This document shows, piece by piece, positions 1 to 8,522 of a stretch of 64,000 bases of DNA. A program made the position numbers and the translations under genes. Position 1 is the first letter of the stretch, and every line of letters begins with the position of its first letter. The notes under the pieces are model-generated. The model had not been told where the DNA came from. It made no database searches and saw nothing but the letters and a program-made list of their open reading frames with translations. Origin of the DNA: CAZNPH01 sp964574985 (GTDB taxonomy: Bacteria > Bacteroidota > Bacteroidia > Bacteroidales > SM23-62). The stretch spans positions 1-64,000 of the forward strand of contig CAZNPH010000022.1 of the NCBI GenBank assembly GCA_964574985.1. Reading direction: 5' to 3'.

Positions 1-3000
1 ATTGTAACAGAGCGTGTCATCAGCACTGACCTGGATCCGGGGCCGCGGGTTCACCCAAACCACTGCTGTATCATCATCGCCGGTGCAATTGGTGGGGCCG
101 GGGCCGGTGGGTATGATCCGGTAAACAACGGAATCAGCACCGGTGGTGGGATTGTTCAGGGTCTGTTTGATGGTATCTCCATCCAGGGTGGTGGAAGCGC
201 CTGTAATGCTTCCGTCATAAACCACTTCCAGGGAGAAGGTGGTACCTGCCACATCACTGCTCAGGACAATATATGTCTGGTCACCATTGCAAATGGTATC
301 TTTTTTCGGTGTAGCAGTGGCTTCGGGCTTCTGGTAAATATCCACACTGTATGTGGGTGAACTTGCTGAACAGCCGTAGGAATTGGTCTCATTAAGGGAT
401 ATGGTTCCGGTTCCGGGTGCGTTCCACGTGACATCGGTGTTGTTATCAGAAGATGAGGCGGATCCACCGGATACCGACCAGCCGTATCCATGGCCGGAGG
501 TATTGGGCACGTTGTAACTGTATGTATCCGCTTCACAAACTTCGAAGTAATATTCCGAATTGGTCAGTTGGGATGATTTCCGGGCAAAAAATCCCCCGAC
601 GGCAGGATTGTTCTGATTGTTGTATTCGGTGGTCAGCCAGTCTGAGGACCTTGCTTCGCGCAGAATGCGCACCTCGTCCAATATGCCGTCAATGGGCTTG
701 CTTGTAGTACCCGGATTGTTCCCCAGGTGAACATCGACCGTATTATCGGTGTTTATGTCGCCTGTTTTGGATGTACTGCCTACTTCACTTCCGTTCAACA
801 GCAATTTCATTTGCGAACCGTCATATACTGCCGAGGCCAGATACCATGTACCGGTGGACAACGTCCCTGAACCGGCAATCAGGGTGGTTGTGGATGAACG
901 GGTTTTAAGCCGGAAACGCAAATAATAATTACCGGCGTTTTGAATGGTACTCAGCATCCACCAGTGATCACCAGCATTTTGCCCCGTGGCTTTGGAAATG
1001 ATCCTTCCATCCTCGGGAGAAAATGATTCATATTTCACCCATGCCGACATGGTAAGCTCATCCGAATACACATCCCATTTTCCGGTGGTGATTTTGTCAT
1101 CGTCAGCTTGTTCAAAATCCTGTCCGTCCCCTATTTTCCCGGCGATATCAACCGTTCCGCTGTTTGTCCCGTTGTTGCTGTTGGAGGTCGAATCTCCCAT
1201 ATCATCATGCAGGTGCCATACCGCATCATATTCAGGACCCCAGGCATAGACAGTCCCCTGGTAATCACTGATCTGGGGATTCCCGTATAATATCTGAATG
1301 GTTGTGCTGTCGCTCGCGTAAAGGACCGGTACCCTTACCCAGGCGATCAACTCGCCGGTTGCCGGGTCATATTTTTCAATCTGGTGTAATAATTTGTTCT
1401 GATTTTCATCCGCAAAAATGATGTCATAACCATTGGCATTTTCAACATTTCCTCCGTTGCCGGTCGTCCTGAGGTCACTGTCTGTCAAACTGACCAGCAC
1501 GGGGAAATGTTCCAGGTCGGTTGATCCGGAAACCTTCTGTGGATCTGTTTTCAATACTTTCCGGTAGGCATAACCGAGAGAAGCTGCGGGAACAGGTTGA
1601 ATGGTCAGGTCGGCAACCGCACTGGTATCGTCCGATCCGCAACCGGTGCTGACAATGCACCGGTATTCCCCTTCATCTGCATAATCGATGTTACTGATGT
1701 TCAATTGATCCGAAGTGGCGCCGCTGATATCCCCTCCGTCGCTGAGATCTTCAGCATCCTTTTGCCATTGATAGGTGAAAGGCGGCTCCCCGTCGGCCGA
1801 AACGGAAAAACTTACACTGCTTCCCGGGCAATCCGACTGGTCTGCAGGATCACTGGTGACCTGGGGTTCCGAATGAATGATCAGATCCACACTGGTCGCC
1901 GGACCCTCACAGCCATTGACCGTCTGGGTCACATAATAGGTATAGGTGCCGACTGCCGTCTGTCCTGTGGAATAAGGGTTCCCGGTATATACCAGATTGG
2001 TCAGCCCTGCATCATCGTACCATTTGAAGGTTGCACCCGCTTCACCGGAAGCGGTCAGGTCGGGGACCGCATCCCCGAAACAGCATTCCTGGTCACTGGC
2101 AGTGGGTGCGGAAGGAGGAGTATACGAAGTTGGCTTGACCGGACTGTCAGTATTGTCACTGGTTCCGATCGTGTAATACCCGTCGGAAAGGTTGGCGTCG
2201 CTGACTTCAAAAGTCAGCTGGTAACAATTTTCAATGGTGGTCGAAGAAGTGGTTACCGTACTGAAATTACCGGATGTGCCACTTCGCCATAACAGAACGT
2301 AATTGGATGCGTTCACGGGATTTTCCCCGTCTATGCCGGTCCGGAAATCGAATGTTATCTTTGCATCGGCCGATCCGGTCTTGTCGATATACCAGATCCT
2401 TTCCCATCTTGCCTCCACGCCTCCCGGAAGGTCGGATGTGGATGCTTGTTTGGATGCATTGTCGTGCCCGAAGAGGACATATTCACCGTCAGCCAGGGTG
2501 GTATTGTTCTCCGCTACAATAAATCCGGCCGAATTGGCCTGGGTATGGTCCCCGTCAGATTCCTGTCCGATGCCGGCCACATTGTGGACGTAACCGGAGC
2601 CATTTCCATTGTAATTGTCGTCTGAAACGGTAAGTCCGTATTTTGCAGCCAGGTAATTCTGAACAATGATCCTTTGTGCTGAATTCAGCTTGAAATTGTA
2701 ATAAATGATCTCAGCAACCGTACCGTCCCAGTAATCCTTTGGTCCGAAACCGATCCTTGCATAATCAGCATCGGTAATGGGTGAAGCTGCAGAACTTGTA
2801 TTATCGCTGGTGGGCGTATCCAGTGAGCCGTCAATATGCAGAGTCGCGCTGCTTCCCCCGGACCAAAGCCAGCTCAGCATTTGCACGCTGGTGGACTGCA
2901 CGGAACTGGCAGATTCATATGCATAGCCATTGTCACTCACGCTCATTTTGATCACATTGGTGCCGCTTCCCTGATAACCGCTCTGGTCATATCTTGCAGC

Positions 3001-3468
3001 CAGGGCAACATCTGCATTATTGTCATTATCAGAAGCGAAAAAACCCCGGTCAACCCCGGTCAGATCAGATTGTGTGACCGAAAAGAAACTGATCGCGGTC
3101 TCGCCGTTGATGTAACTTTCCCCGTCGGCGTCTTCCAGGTAATCATCCGAGCCGTCGAAATCCAGCAGGGGGCGGCCGTTCAATTGATTGGTAAGATAGG
3201 TGGGGCGGGAAGATCCCGACTGAACGAAGTCATTCCCGTTCCCGGAGGCATCGGACCATGTGGAAACGGGATCATTATTGGACAATCCGGTAATGGAGTC
3301 AACCGTAAGCCACAGCGGATTGTTGCTGCTGCTGCCGACTCCTCCGGGCCCTGTCTGGGCTGCCAAAAAATCATTCAGGCCAAAGCAGAAAAGCAAAAAG
3401 CTGATAAACAGAGAGAAAGACACCCTGACTTTCCCGGAACGGGTTATATGTTTAAAAACACCAAACAA
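1..3468 (-). CDS. Large secreted surface protein, LamG/Ig-like/DUF2341 modules (partial, C-terminus outside window)
   Basis: The frame stays open from a TAA at 3478-3480 to the left edge, so about 1,156 residues are visible and the C-terminus is missing. No ATG lies before the signal peptide. I chose the TTG at 3466-3468 because it gives a basic n-region (KHITRSGKVR) before a hydrophobic core at residues 17-31; a GTG at 3421-3423 is the alternative. Modules in order: a LamG/concanavalin-like domain (about 40-270) ending in the phrase AQRIIVQNYLAAKYGL; a region with RIWYIDKTG typical of Bacteroidota surface proteins; an Ig-like module with CCFGD (about 456-535); an Ig domain with C...YQW...Y.C (about 536-630); a DUF2341 domain starting GYAYRKV (about 631-730); a second LamG domain (about 763-965); and PKD-like modules (about 985 to the edge). 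This is an adhesin or glycan-binding architecture, probably a T9SS cargo, but the sorting domain is not visible. The specific ligand is unknown. Confidence 0.85.
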   Translation of the reverse strand, partial: MFGVFKHITRSGKVRVSFSLFISFLLFCFGLNDFLAAQTGPGGVGSSSNNPLWLTVDSITGLSNNDPVSTWSDASGNGNDFVQSGSSRPTYLTNQLNGRPLLDFDGSDDYLEDADGESYINGETAISFFSVTQSDLTGVDRGFFASDNDNNADVALAARYDQSGYQGSGTNVIKMSVSDNGYAYESASSVQSTSVQMLSWLWSGGSSATLHIDGSLDTPTSDNTSSAASPITDADYARIGFGPKDYWDGTVAEIIYYNFKLNSAQRIIVQNYLAAKYGLTVSDDNYNGNGSGYVHNVAGIGQESDGDHTQANSAGFIVAENNTTLADGEYVLFGHDNASKQASTSDLPGGVEARWERIWYIDKTGSADAKITFDFRTGIDGENPVNASNYVLLWRSGTSGNFSTVTTSSTTIENCYQLTFEVSDANLSDGYYTIGTSDNTDSPVKPTSYTPPSAPTASDQECCFGDAVPDLTASGEAGATFKWYDDAGLTNLVYTGNPYSTGQTAVGTYTYYVTQTVNGCEGPATSVDLIIHSEPQVTSDPADQSDCPGSSVSFSVSADGEPPFTYQWQKDAEDLSDGGDISGATSDQLNISNIDYADEGEYRCIVSTGCGSDDTSAVADLTIQPVPAASLGYAYRKVLKTDPQKVSGSTDLEHFPVLVSLTDSDLRTTGNGGNVENANGYDIIFADENQNKLLHQIEKYDPATGELIAWVRVPVLYASDSTTIQILYGNPQISDYQGTVYAWGPEYDAVWHLHDDMGDSTSNSNNGTNSGTVDIAGKIGDGQDFEQADDDKITTGKWDVYSDELTMSAWVKYESFSPEDGRIISKATGQNAGDHWWMLSTIQNAGNYYLRFRLKTRSSTTTLIAGSGTLSTGTWYLASAVYDGSQMKLLLNGSEVGSTSKTGDINTDNTVDVHLGNNPGTTSKPIDGILDEVRILREARSSDWLTTEYNNQNNPAVGGFFARKSSQLTNSEYYFEVCEADTYSYNVPNTSGHGYGWSVSGGSASSSDNNTDVTWNAPGTGTISLNETNSYGCSASSPTYSVDIYQKPEATATPKKDTICNGDQTYIVLSSDVAGTTFSLEVVYDGSITGASTTLDGDTIKQTLNNPTTGADSVVYRIIPTGPGPTNCTGDDDTAVVWVNPRPRIQVSADDTLCYN

Positions 3469-3480
3469 AGAAATTGATTA

Positions 3481-3816
3481 GGATCTGAATCTGTCTTTAA
3501 GGTTAACAAAATGAATCATATGTTGCATTGTTGGTCATTGCTAAAGTCCCTGATAAATAAATTTTTACTTAAAAAAAATAAAATCCCCATACGATCTTTT
3601 TTCTTTTTTTTTTAAGATCGTCGGAACCATGCACTATATAATAAAAACAGTATAGTACTGTGCTATACTATACCTTATATCTTATTGACTATCTTATCCA
3701 TAAAATAGTTGCACCCCGGGCCTTTCCGCAATCGCCCTGTAAAATAGGGCATTAACTTCCCTTTTCTACGCAGATTCCGTAAAAATGTTTTAACAAAATT
3801 CAAATATGAAAAAATT
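3481..3816. other. AT-rich intergenic region with two inverted repeats
   Basis: This gap lies between the 5' end of the surface-protein gene and the 3' end of recO, so it must hold the surface-protein promoter. I see no ORF in it. Two inverted repeats stand out. CGATCTT (3592-3598) and AAGATCG (3614-3620) enclose a pyrimidine-rich loop. AGTATAG (3649-3655) and CTATACT (3663-3669) enclose TACTGTG, an operator-like shape. No good TAnnTTTG box was found on the minus strand, so promoter placement is open. Confidence 0.5.
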
Positions 3817-4551
3817 CTACTTTTTTCCTGAAAAAACCTCGGCCAGAACATCCAGGGATTTCAGCCGGCCCATGCCCTGAAGATGGATATGGTAATAATC
3901 CGCAATGGCTTGCAGCAGACTCCTTCTGAGGGAGTTGTTCATATCAGGGACATCATCGTCCCCGATCCGCTTTTCAAGAATGCGTGCAACGTAACCGCTT
4001 AGTTTTTTATTCAGTGTATCGGTGGGGAATAATGCCTTTTCAATAAATGTTCCGTTCCTCAGGTCGAAAAGCTGCCTGCGGCCGGAGTAATTCTTTTCCG
4101 GAAAGAACCCGAGATGCTTGGTCAGCTGCATCATGAAAACCAGAGAAAAGTTTTGTGCTGAAACATCAGAAAGGTCCAAAATCTGAACAGACTGGTCAAT
4201 GAAATCGAAAAGGGTCCGGTTGACTTCCTCTTCACGGATCGTTCTGTATAACAACTCGGCCAGAAATACCGCCTGGGTGCTTTTGATCAGATCGACCGGG
4301 ATGGAACGGAAATGGCAGGAGAGATTGAGTTCTTTGACACGTTGAAGATCACGGGAAGGCTTGTAATAGATCTCCATCTCCAGGATGGATAATGGCTGGA
4401 ACAGGTTCATTCTGTATTTGGGTTTTCTGCCCCGGACTCCGTTTATGATGAAAGACAACCGGCCATGACAATCGGTATATATGGTGGCTATGATGCTGCT
4501 TTCCCCGTATTTGATATGATGCAGAACAATGCCCCTGACCTTGCTGATCAT
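3817..4551 (-). CDS. recO: DNA repair protein RecO
   Basis: RecO mediates RecFOR recombinational repair by loading RecA on SSB-coated single-stranded DNA. The 244-residue product starts MISKVRGIVLHHIKYGESS, the usual RecO opening, with an N-terminal OB-fold (about 1-80) containing the YGESS and GxxG/K signals. A helical C-terminal region follows and ends in LKSLDVLAEVF. The same frame is open 72 codons further upstream, but that stretch reads into the 3' part of the preceding porZ gene, so I placed the start at ATG 4549-4551. No zinc-binding cysteine cluster is evident. The gene follows porZ with a 70-bp gap and is probably the last gene of the minus-strand run. Confidence 0.93.
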   Translation of the reverse strand: MISKVRGIVLHHIKYGESSIIATIYTDCHGRLSFIINGVRGRKPKYRMNLFQPLSILEMEIYYKPSRDLQRVKELNLSCHFRSIPVDLIKSTQAVFLAELLYRTIREEEVNRTLFDFIDQSVQILDLSDVSAQNFSLVFMMQLTKHLGFFPEKNYSGRRQLFDLRNGTFIEKALFPTDTLNKKLSGYVARILEKRIGDDDVPDMNNSLRRSLLQAIADYYHIHLQGMGRLKSLDVLAEVFSGKK

Positions 4552-4621
4552 GATGTTGTTCTTTATTTTTCTGCAGTCATTTAAGTCATTCCCGGTCATC
4601 AGTTGACAACCTGTAACCTGT

Positions 4622-6913
4622 TCAGTTGACGACCAGCAATTTGGTGACATGGGTTTTGGATCCGTCATCGTTGGTACAGAATATAAGATAAACACCCGTA
4701 CTGACCTTTTCCCCGCTGAAATTGCATCCGTCCCATACCGCCTGGCCACCAAGTGCCCGGGTTTCAAAAACCATGTTCCCGTTTATGTCTGTGATCTTGA
4801 CATTGACATCCCGCACCAGCCCGGTGATGATGATGTCGCCTTCAAAATCCTCCCGGACCGGATTGGGATAGGCATACACGTCCCTAAAAAATTCATTGCC
4901 CCGGATGGCTCTGCCCTTATATGAAATAATCCCCCCGCCTGTTCCGAGAAATACTTCTCCCGTCCGGTGGTCAATGGCAATGTCATAGATCCGGTCCGAC
5001 AACAACGGGCTGTTTGCGGCAGTGAAATGATGCACCTGTTCCCGGCCGTCATCAGAAACCAGGAATACACCGGCTTTCATGGTCCCTATCCATTTGCGGT
5101 CGGCTCCGTCCACCGCGATGGCCGTCACGGTTTCCGTTCCGAGCAAAATATCGGCCAGACCGGTTTCATCATTACGGGGAACGATCACCTGGCGGCCGGA
5201 AAATGTCTCATCGGTAAAAACACCCGGCGGATTGTAATACACGACTATCCCTTTATCGGTACCCACCCAGATATTCCCCGACAGATCTTCTGCAATGGAA
5301 AACACCTGGTTGGATATGACCCTGCCGTTTTCATCCACCACATCGAACCTTCTGAATTCATCATCCGAAGAATTCTCCGGTGTATCCTGGTCATCAAAAA
5401 CAAAAAGTCCGTTCCCCTTGGGAAGAATAAGCCATTTATGGTCATCCTTTGTAACAATGATCCTGCCGATGGCGGGTACCTGCAACTGGTTGTTGAAAGA
5501 CATGGCATGCCAGGTACCATCCGGTTTTCTCACAGAAACGGGTTCCGGAACATCTGAATTGGTCACCCAGAGATTGTTTTGTTTGTCAAATGCCACCCCG
5601 CCCAGGCGATAAAAATAATCCCCCGGGATGATCGTCTGCAGCGTACTGTTGGTATGATCATAACGTTCAACCATTTCCCCGCCGGTGAATTCCAGCAAAC
5701 CATAACCCCAGGTAGCCACAAAAACATGATCACTCATTGAAGGATCAATCGCTATATCGATCAGGTCTTTAACCGAAGTCTCCCGGTAAGATGACCATTC
5801 TCCCCCGGAAAAGGTAAACAATTCGGCATTGTTGTACAAATTGTTCCAGGCACTGTTAACCCCGCCGCCGGCCACGTACAACTTGCCTCCGGCCAGGGAC
5901 ATGGATGCTGCGTTCGTACTCAGGGGTCCGTTCGGATGTATTTCTTCACGATACCATGTCTGTTCATTTTTGATGAGACCGTTTTCATAATCTGCGATCC
6001 AGATCACGTCATGACCGTCTATCAGGGCCATGCGGGGCTTCTCGGTAAAAAAATGCCTGATCCTGTTGCCTGAAGCACCGAATACATCTGTATGGTACAA
6101 ACTCACCACCACCAGTTTCCCGTGGGTGTTCCCCAGATACCGTATCCGTGTATCGGGTACACCGTCAAACCGTTGCCATTGTCCGTCTTCCAGATAGTAA
6201 ACGGTGTCTTCAGGGGAACCTTGATGGGAATAATTCACAAATACCCGGTCATTGAAATACACCAGTGTATTGAAATTCTTATCCGCGTTGGGAATATTGT
6301 CAATCCTCGACCAGTTCCGGTAGTCGATCAGATTCGGATTGTTGATATCCGCCCGGTAAATGCCCCGTATGGTTGCCGCGTACAAGAACCGCCCGTCGAA
6401 TGTCATGGCATTCACCCTGACCGATGAGCCCTGTTCCCCGATATAGTATGTATCTTTGATCTCCTTTCCTGGCAAATTGAGTACCACGATGCCGAATCCG
6501 CACGACAAATACGCATCGTCTTCTAGAAACAGGACGTGGTTGATGCTTTTATCCCCCGGTATTTGCTTGATCTTGATATCCGGAATGTTGTATATGTCTT
6601 TACCGCTCAGAAGATCAATATTGGCATTCCTGTATGCGATCAGCAATATATCCCGGTTTTCGTGATAATTCAGGGTGCTGATCTTTGTTTCCGCCAGTCC
6701 GTCCACCTTGGTGATTTTCCCCAGACTGTTGTCCCGCCGGTCCAGATAAAAAAGTCCGCCTTCCGTGGAACAATAGATCCGGTCACCGGCTTCCACCACC
6801 ATGCGTCCCTGTGAATATGGCAAATGAGTCCGCCATTCGCCGGGAATCATCTGCGCCTTGGCGGCAGCAAAAAACAGGAGTCCGAATATGATGATATTCC
6901 TGTAACGGTACAT
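4622..6913 (-). CDS. porZ: Type IX secretion system protein PorZ
   Basis: The 763-residue protein has a signal peptide (residues 1-20, cut before QMIPGEW), then two beta-propeller-like regions rich in short repeats of the two-component-regulator-propeller type (for example GGLFYLD, RGIYRAD, NIWVGTDKGIVVYY). It ends in a T9SS type A sorting domain starting near YAYPNPV (about 680-763) and closing in KLLVVN. This order and the opening GEWRTHLPYSQGRMV match PorZ, a surface component of the T9SS attachment complex that in Porphyromonas handles anionic LPS delivery to PorU. Adjacency to recO is a context I recognise for this gene. It lies 73 bp downstream of rdgB in the same direction. It implies a T9SS elsewhere in the genome and fits the T9SS cargo proteins in this window. 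Confidence 0.9.
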   Translation of the reverse strand: MYRYRNIIIFGLLFFAAAKAQMIPGEWRTHLPYSQGRMVVEAGDRIYCSTEGGLFYLDRRDNSLGKITKVDGLAETKISTLNYHENRDILLIAYRNANIDLLSGKDIYNIPDIKIKQIPGDKSINHVLFLEDDAYLSCGFGIVVLNLPGKEIKDTYYIGEQGSSVRVNAMTFDGRFLYAATIRGIYRADINNPNLIDYRNWSRIDNIPNADKNFNTLVYFNDRVFVNYSHQGSPEDTVYYLEDGQWQRFDGVPDTRIRYLGNTHGKLVVVSLYHTDVFGASGNRIRHFFTEKPRMALIDGHDVIWIADYENGLIKNEQTWYREEIHPNGPLSTNAASMSLAGGKLYVAGGGVNSAWNNLYNNAELFTFSGGEWSSYRETSVKDLIDIAIDPSMSDHVFVATWGYGLLEFTGGEMVERYDHTNSTLQTIIPGDYFYRLGGVAFDKQNNLWVTNSDVPEPVSVRKPDGTWHAMSFNNQLQVPAIGRIIVTKDDHKWLILPKGNGLFVFDDQDTPENSSDDEFRRFDVVDENGRVISNQVFSIAEDLSGNIWVGTDKGIVVYYNPPGVFTDETFSGRQVIVPRNDETGLADILLGTETVTAIAVDGADRKWIGTMKAGVFLVSDDGREQVHHFTAANSPLLSDRIYDIAIDHRTGEVFLGTGGGIISYKGRAIRGNEFFRDVYAYPNPVREDFEGDIIITGLVRDVNVKITDINGNMVFETRALGGQAVWDGCNFSGEKVSTGVYLIFCTNDDGSKTHVTKLLVVN

Positions 6914-6986
6914 TCCTGTGGGAGGTATTGGCTGTTACTTTCTTAGTACGAAAGAAAGGGAAAAAAATTTTAGGAAGTACAAAGTT

Positions 6987-7592
6987 TCACAGATAATGTT
7001 TGATTAAGTAATCAGTCAATGCCTTTATCGCCATTCCCCTGTGGCTGATCCTGTTCTTTTCTTCAAGCTCCATTTCTGCGAATGTCCTGTCAAATCCGTC
7101 GGGCCGGAATACAGGGTCATATCCAAAACCTTTATCCCCCCGGGGGGTTACCGTGATCCGGCCTTCCACCACACCCTCGAACCTCCTTTCCCGGCCTCCG
7201 GTGACCAGGGAGACCACCGTTCTGAACCTCGCTTTCCGGTTCTTTTCTCCTGCCATTTCCCTGAGCAATTTGATGACATTGGATTCATAGACCGTTTTCC
7301 CTGGAACAAGATCACCGGTCATTTCAGCATACCGGGCCGAATAAACCCCGGGGGCCCGGCCGATCGCTTCCACCTCAAGCCCCGTATCGTCCGCGAAGCA
7401 ATCTGTCTGAAACCGGTTATAAATATGGAACGCTTTCTGGGAAGCATTTTTTTCAAGCATATCATGATCCTCAGGGATCTCTCCTGTAAAACCAATATCA
7501 TCCAGGCTGAGGATCCTGATCGTATTTCCGATCAGATTCCTGATTTCCAGAATTTTGTTCCTGTTTCTGGTGGCGAAAACGAGCGAAGGCAT
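6987..7592 (-). CDS. rdgB: Non-canonical purine NTP pyrophosphatase (RdgB/HAM1)
   Basis: This enzyme hydrolyses ITP, dITP and XTP to monophosphates and keeps damaged purines out of nucleic acids. The 201-residue length is normal for the family. Visible signatures are the N-terminal FATRNRNKILEI nucleotide-binding motif (residues 6-17), FADDTGLEVEAI with the metal-binding acidic residues (about 66-77), PGVYSARYA, GFGYDPVF and the C-terminal SHRGMAIKAL. It starts only 6 bp after the stop of the upstream universal stress gene, which indicates co-transcription in the order usp - rdgB - porZ - recO. Confidence 0.95.
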   Translation of the reverse strand: MPSLVFATRNRNKILEIRNLIGNTIRILSLDDIGFTGEIPEDHDMLEKNASQKAFHIYNRFQTDCFADDTGLEVEAIGRAPGVYSARYAEMTGDLVPGKTVYESNVIKLLREMAGEKNRKARFRTVVSLVTGGRERRFEGVVEGRITVTPRGDKGFGYDPVFRPDGFDRTFAEMELEEKNRISHRGMAIKALTDYLIKHYL

Positions 7593-7598
7593 GGTCAG

Positions 7599-8441
7599 TT
7601 ATGCACTGCCGGTTGCTCTGAAACCACTGGATATCTTTCCCGGCTTCGGATTGATGCACATGACCGGAATTCCGTATTTGTTGGAAATGATCTGTTGTTC
7701 ATTGGCACCAAGTACATAGTCAGCCAAACTGATGTTTTTGGTGGTCAATACAAGGATAAGATCGGCATTGATCTGATGGGCAAATTCAATGGTTTCATGG
7801 GCGAAATCTCTCTTACCTTCTGCCGAATAGAATTCATGGGGGATTTCGTTGTTGTCCAAAAACTTTTTGGTAAAATGAATATTGGACTGAACACCACGCT
7901 TGAATTTGGAATCCGTGAATTTGCCCCTGAATACATGAAATTTGCTGTTATACAGACGGTGAATAAAGTATATCCAATTGATCTTTTCCCTGTTTTCTAT
8001 CCGGTAATCTATCGGGAAAACAATGTCCTTAAAGCCTTCCGATTTCATTTTGTCCTGCACCACGATGAAGGGGACCTTGGTCCCGGCAATCACTTTCAGG
8101 GCCCAGCTCCCCACAAATTTCTGCATGCCCTTGATGCCGTGTGTTCCCATGATCACCATTTCGGCTTTGATTTGATTGGCAACCTCGCTGATGGCATGAA
8201 AAATATTGCCTTCCTCAACCCTCGCGATGACTTCAATATTGTTTTCTTTTTCCGTGATCGCCCGGGTCTCTTCCAGCTTGATGCCGGCATCCGGCTTTTC
8301 TTTTTCCTTTTTCACGATATGCAAAAGCATAATGTTCGTATGGGTATGCTTTGCAAGGTTTATCGCATGGTCAAGGGCGTAACCTGCAACCTCTGTAAAA
8401 TCCCAGGGAACCACTATGGGTCTTTTGGCATGTGTTTCCAT
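7599..8441 (-). CDS. Tandem-domain universal stress protein (UspA family)
   Basis: The 280-residue cytoplasmic protein holds two Usp domains. Domain 1 (about 1-145) opens with KRPIVVPWDFTEVAGYALDHA and carries a glycine motif MGTHGIKG...VGS close to the ATP-binding signature. Domain 2 (about 150-275) starts FKDIVFPIDY and has no clear G2xG9xG motif, so only the first half may bind nucleotide. Members bind ATP or act as stress regulators; the target here is unknown. It is the first gene of the minus-strand run and is divergent from the cyclase gene, with only 81 bp between start codons. Confidence 0.88.
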   Translation of the reverse strand: METHAKRPIVVPWDFTEVAGYALDHAINLAKHTHTNIMLLHIVKKEKEKPDAGIKLEETRAITEKENNIEVIARVEEGNIFHAISEVANQIKAEMVIMGTHGIKGMQKFVGSWALKVIAGTKVPFIVVQDKMKSEGFKDIVFPIDYRIENREKINWIYFIHRLYNSKFHVFRGKFTDSKFKRGVQSNIHFTKKFLDNNEIPHEFYSAEGKRDFAHETIEFAHQINADLILVLTTKNISLADYVLGANEQQIISNKYGIPVMCINPKPGKISSGFRATGSA

Positions 8442-8444
8442 TGG

Positions 8445-8459
8445 TTTGAATTGTTCAAA
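8445..8459. promoter_or_regulatory. Perfect 15-bp palindrome between divergent genes
   Basis: TTTGAA-TTG-TTCAAA has 6-bp perfect arms and lies 3 bp upstream of the usp start codon, in the gap shared with the cyclase gene. It looks like an operator half-site pair or a short leader hairpin. No cognate regulator is identifiable. Confidence 0.4.
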
Positions 8460-8481
8460 TTTAACGATATGAGAAATTTAT

Positions 8482-8489
8482 TAAATTTG
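8482..8489 (+). promoter_or_regulatory. Bacteroidota-type -7 element for the cyclase gene
   Basis: TAAATTTG matches the phylum consensus TAnnTTTG exactly and lies 33 bp upstream of the ATG. A TTG at 8451-8453 is farther away than the usual 19-22 nt, so the -33 box is weak or absent. Confidence 0.45.
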
Positions 8490-8522
8490 GCTGAGGGATC
8501 AGCCCACAAACACCCACAAGTT

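Noticed and set aside
986..3481. Several plus-strand frames of 60-230 codons
   Set aside because: All are opposite to the continuous surface-protein frame on the minus strand, which has clear domains.
4552..4767. 72-codon N-terminal extension of RecO
   Set aside because: It overlaps the porZ sorting domain in another frame, and RecO similarity begins at ATG 4551.
7041..8522. Upstream extension of the cyclase reading frame (494 extra codons)
   Set aside because: It is antisense to rdgB and usp, has no domain pattern, and the signal peptide starts at ATG 8523.
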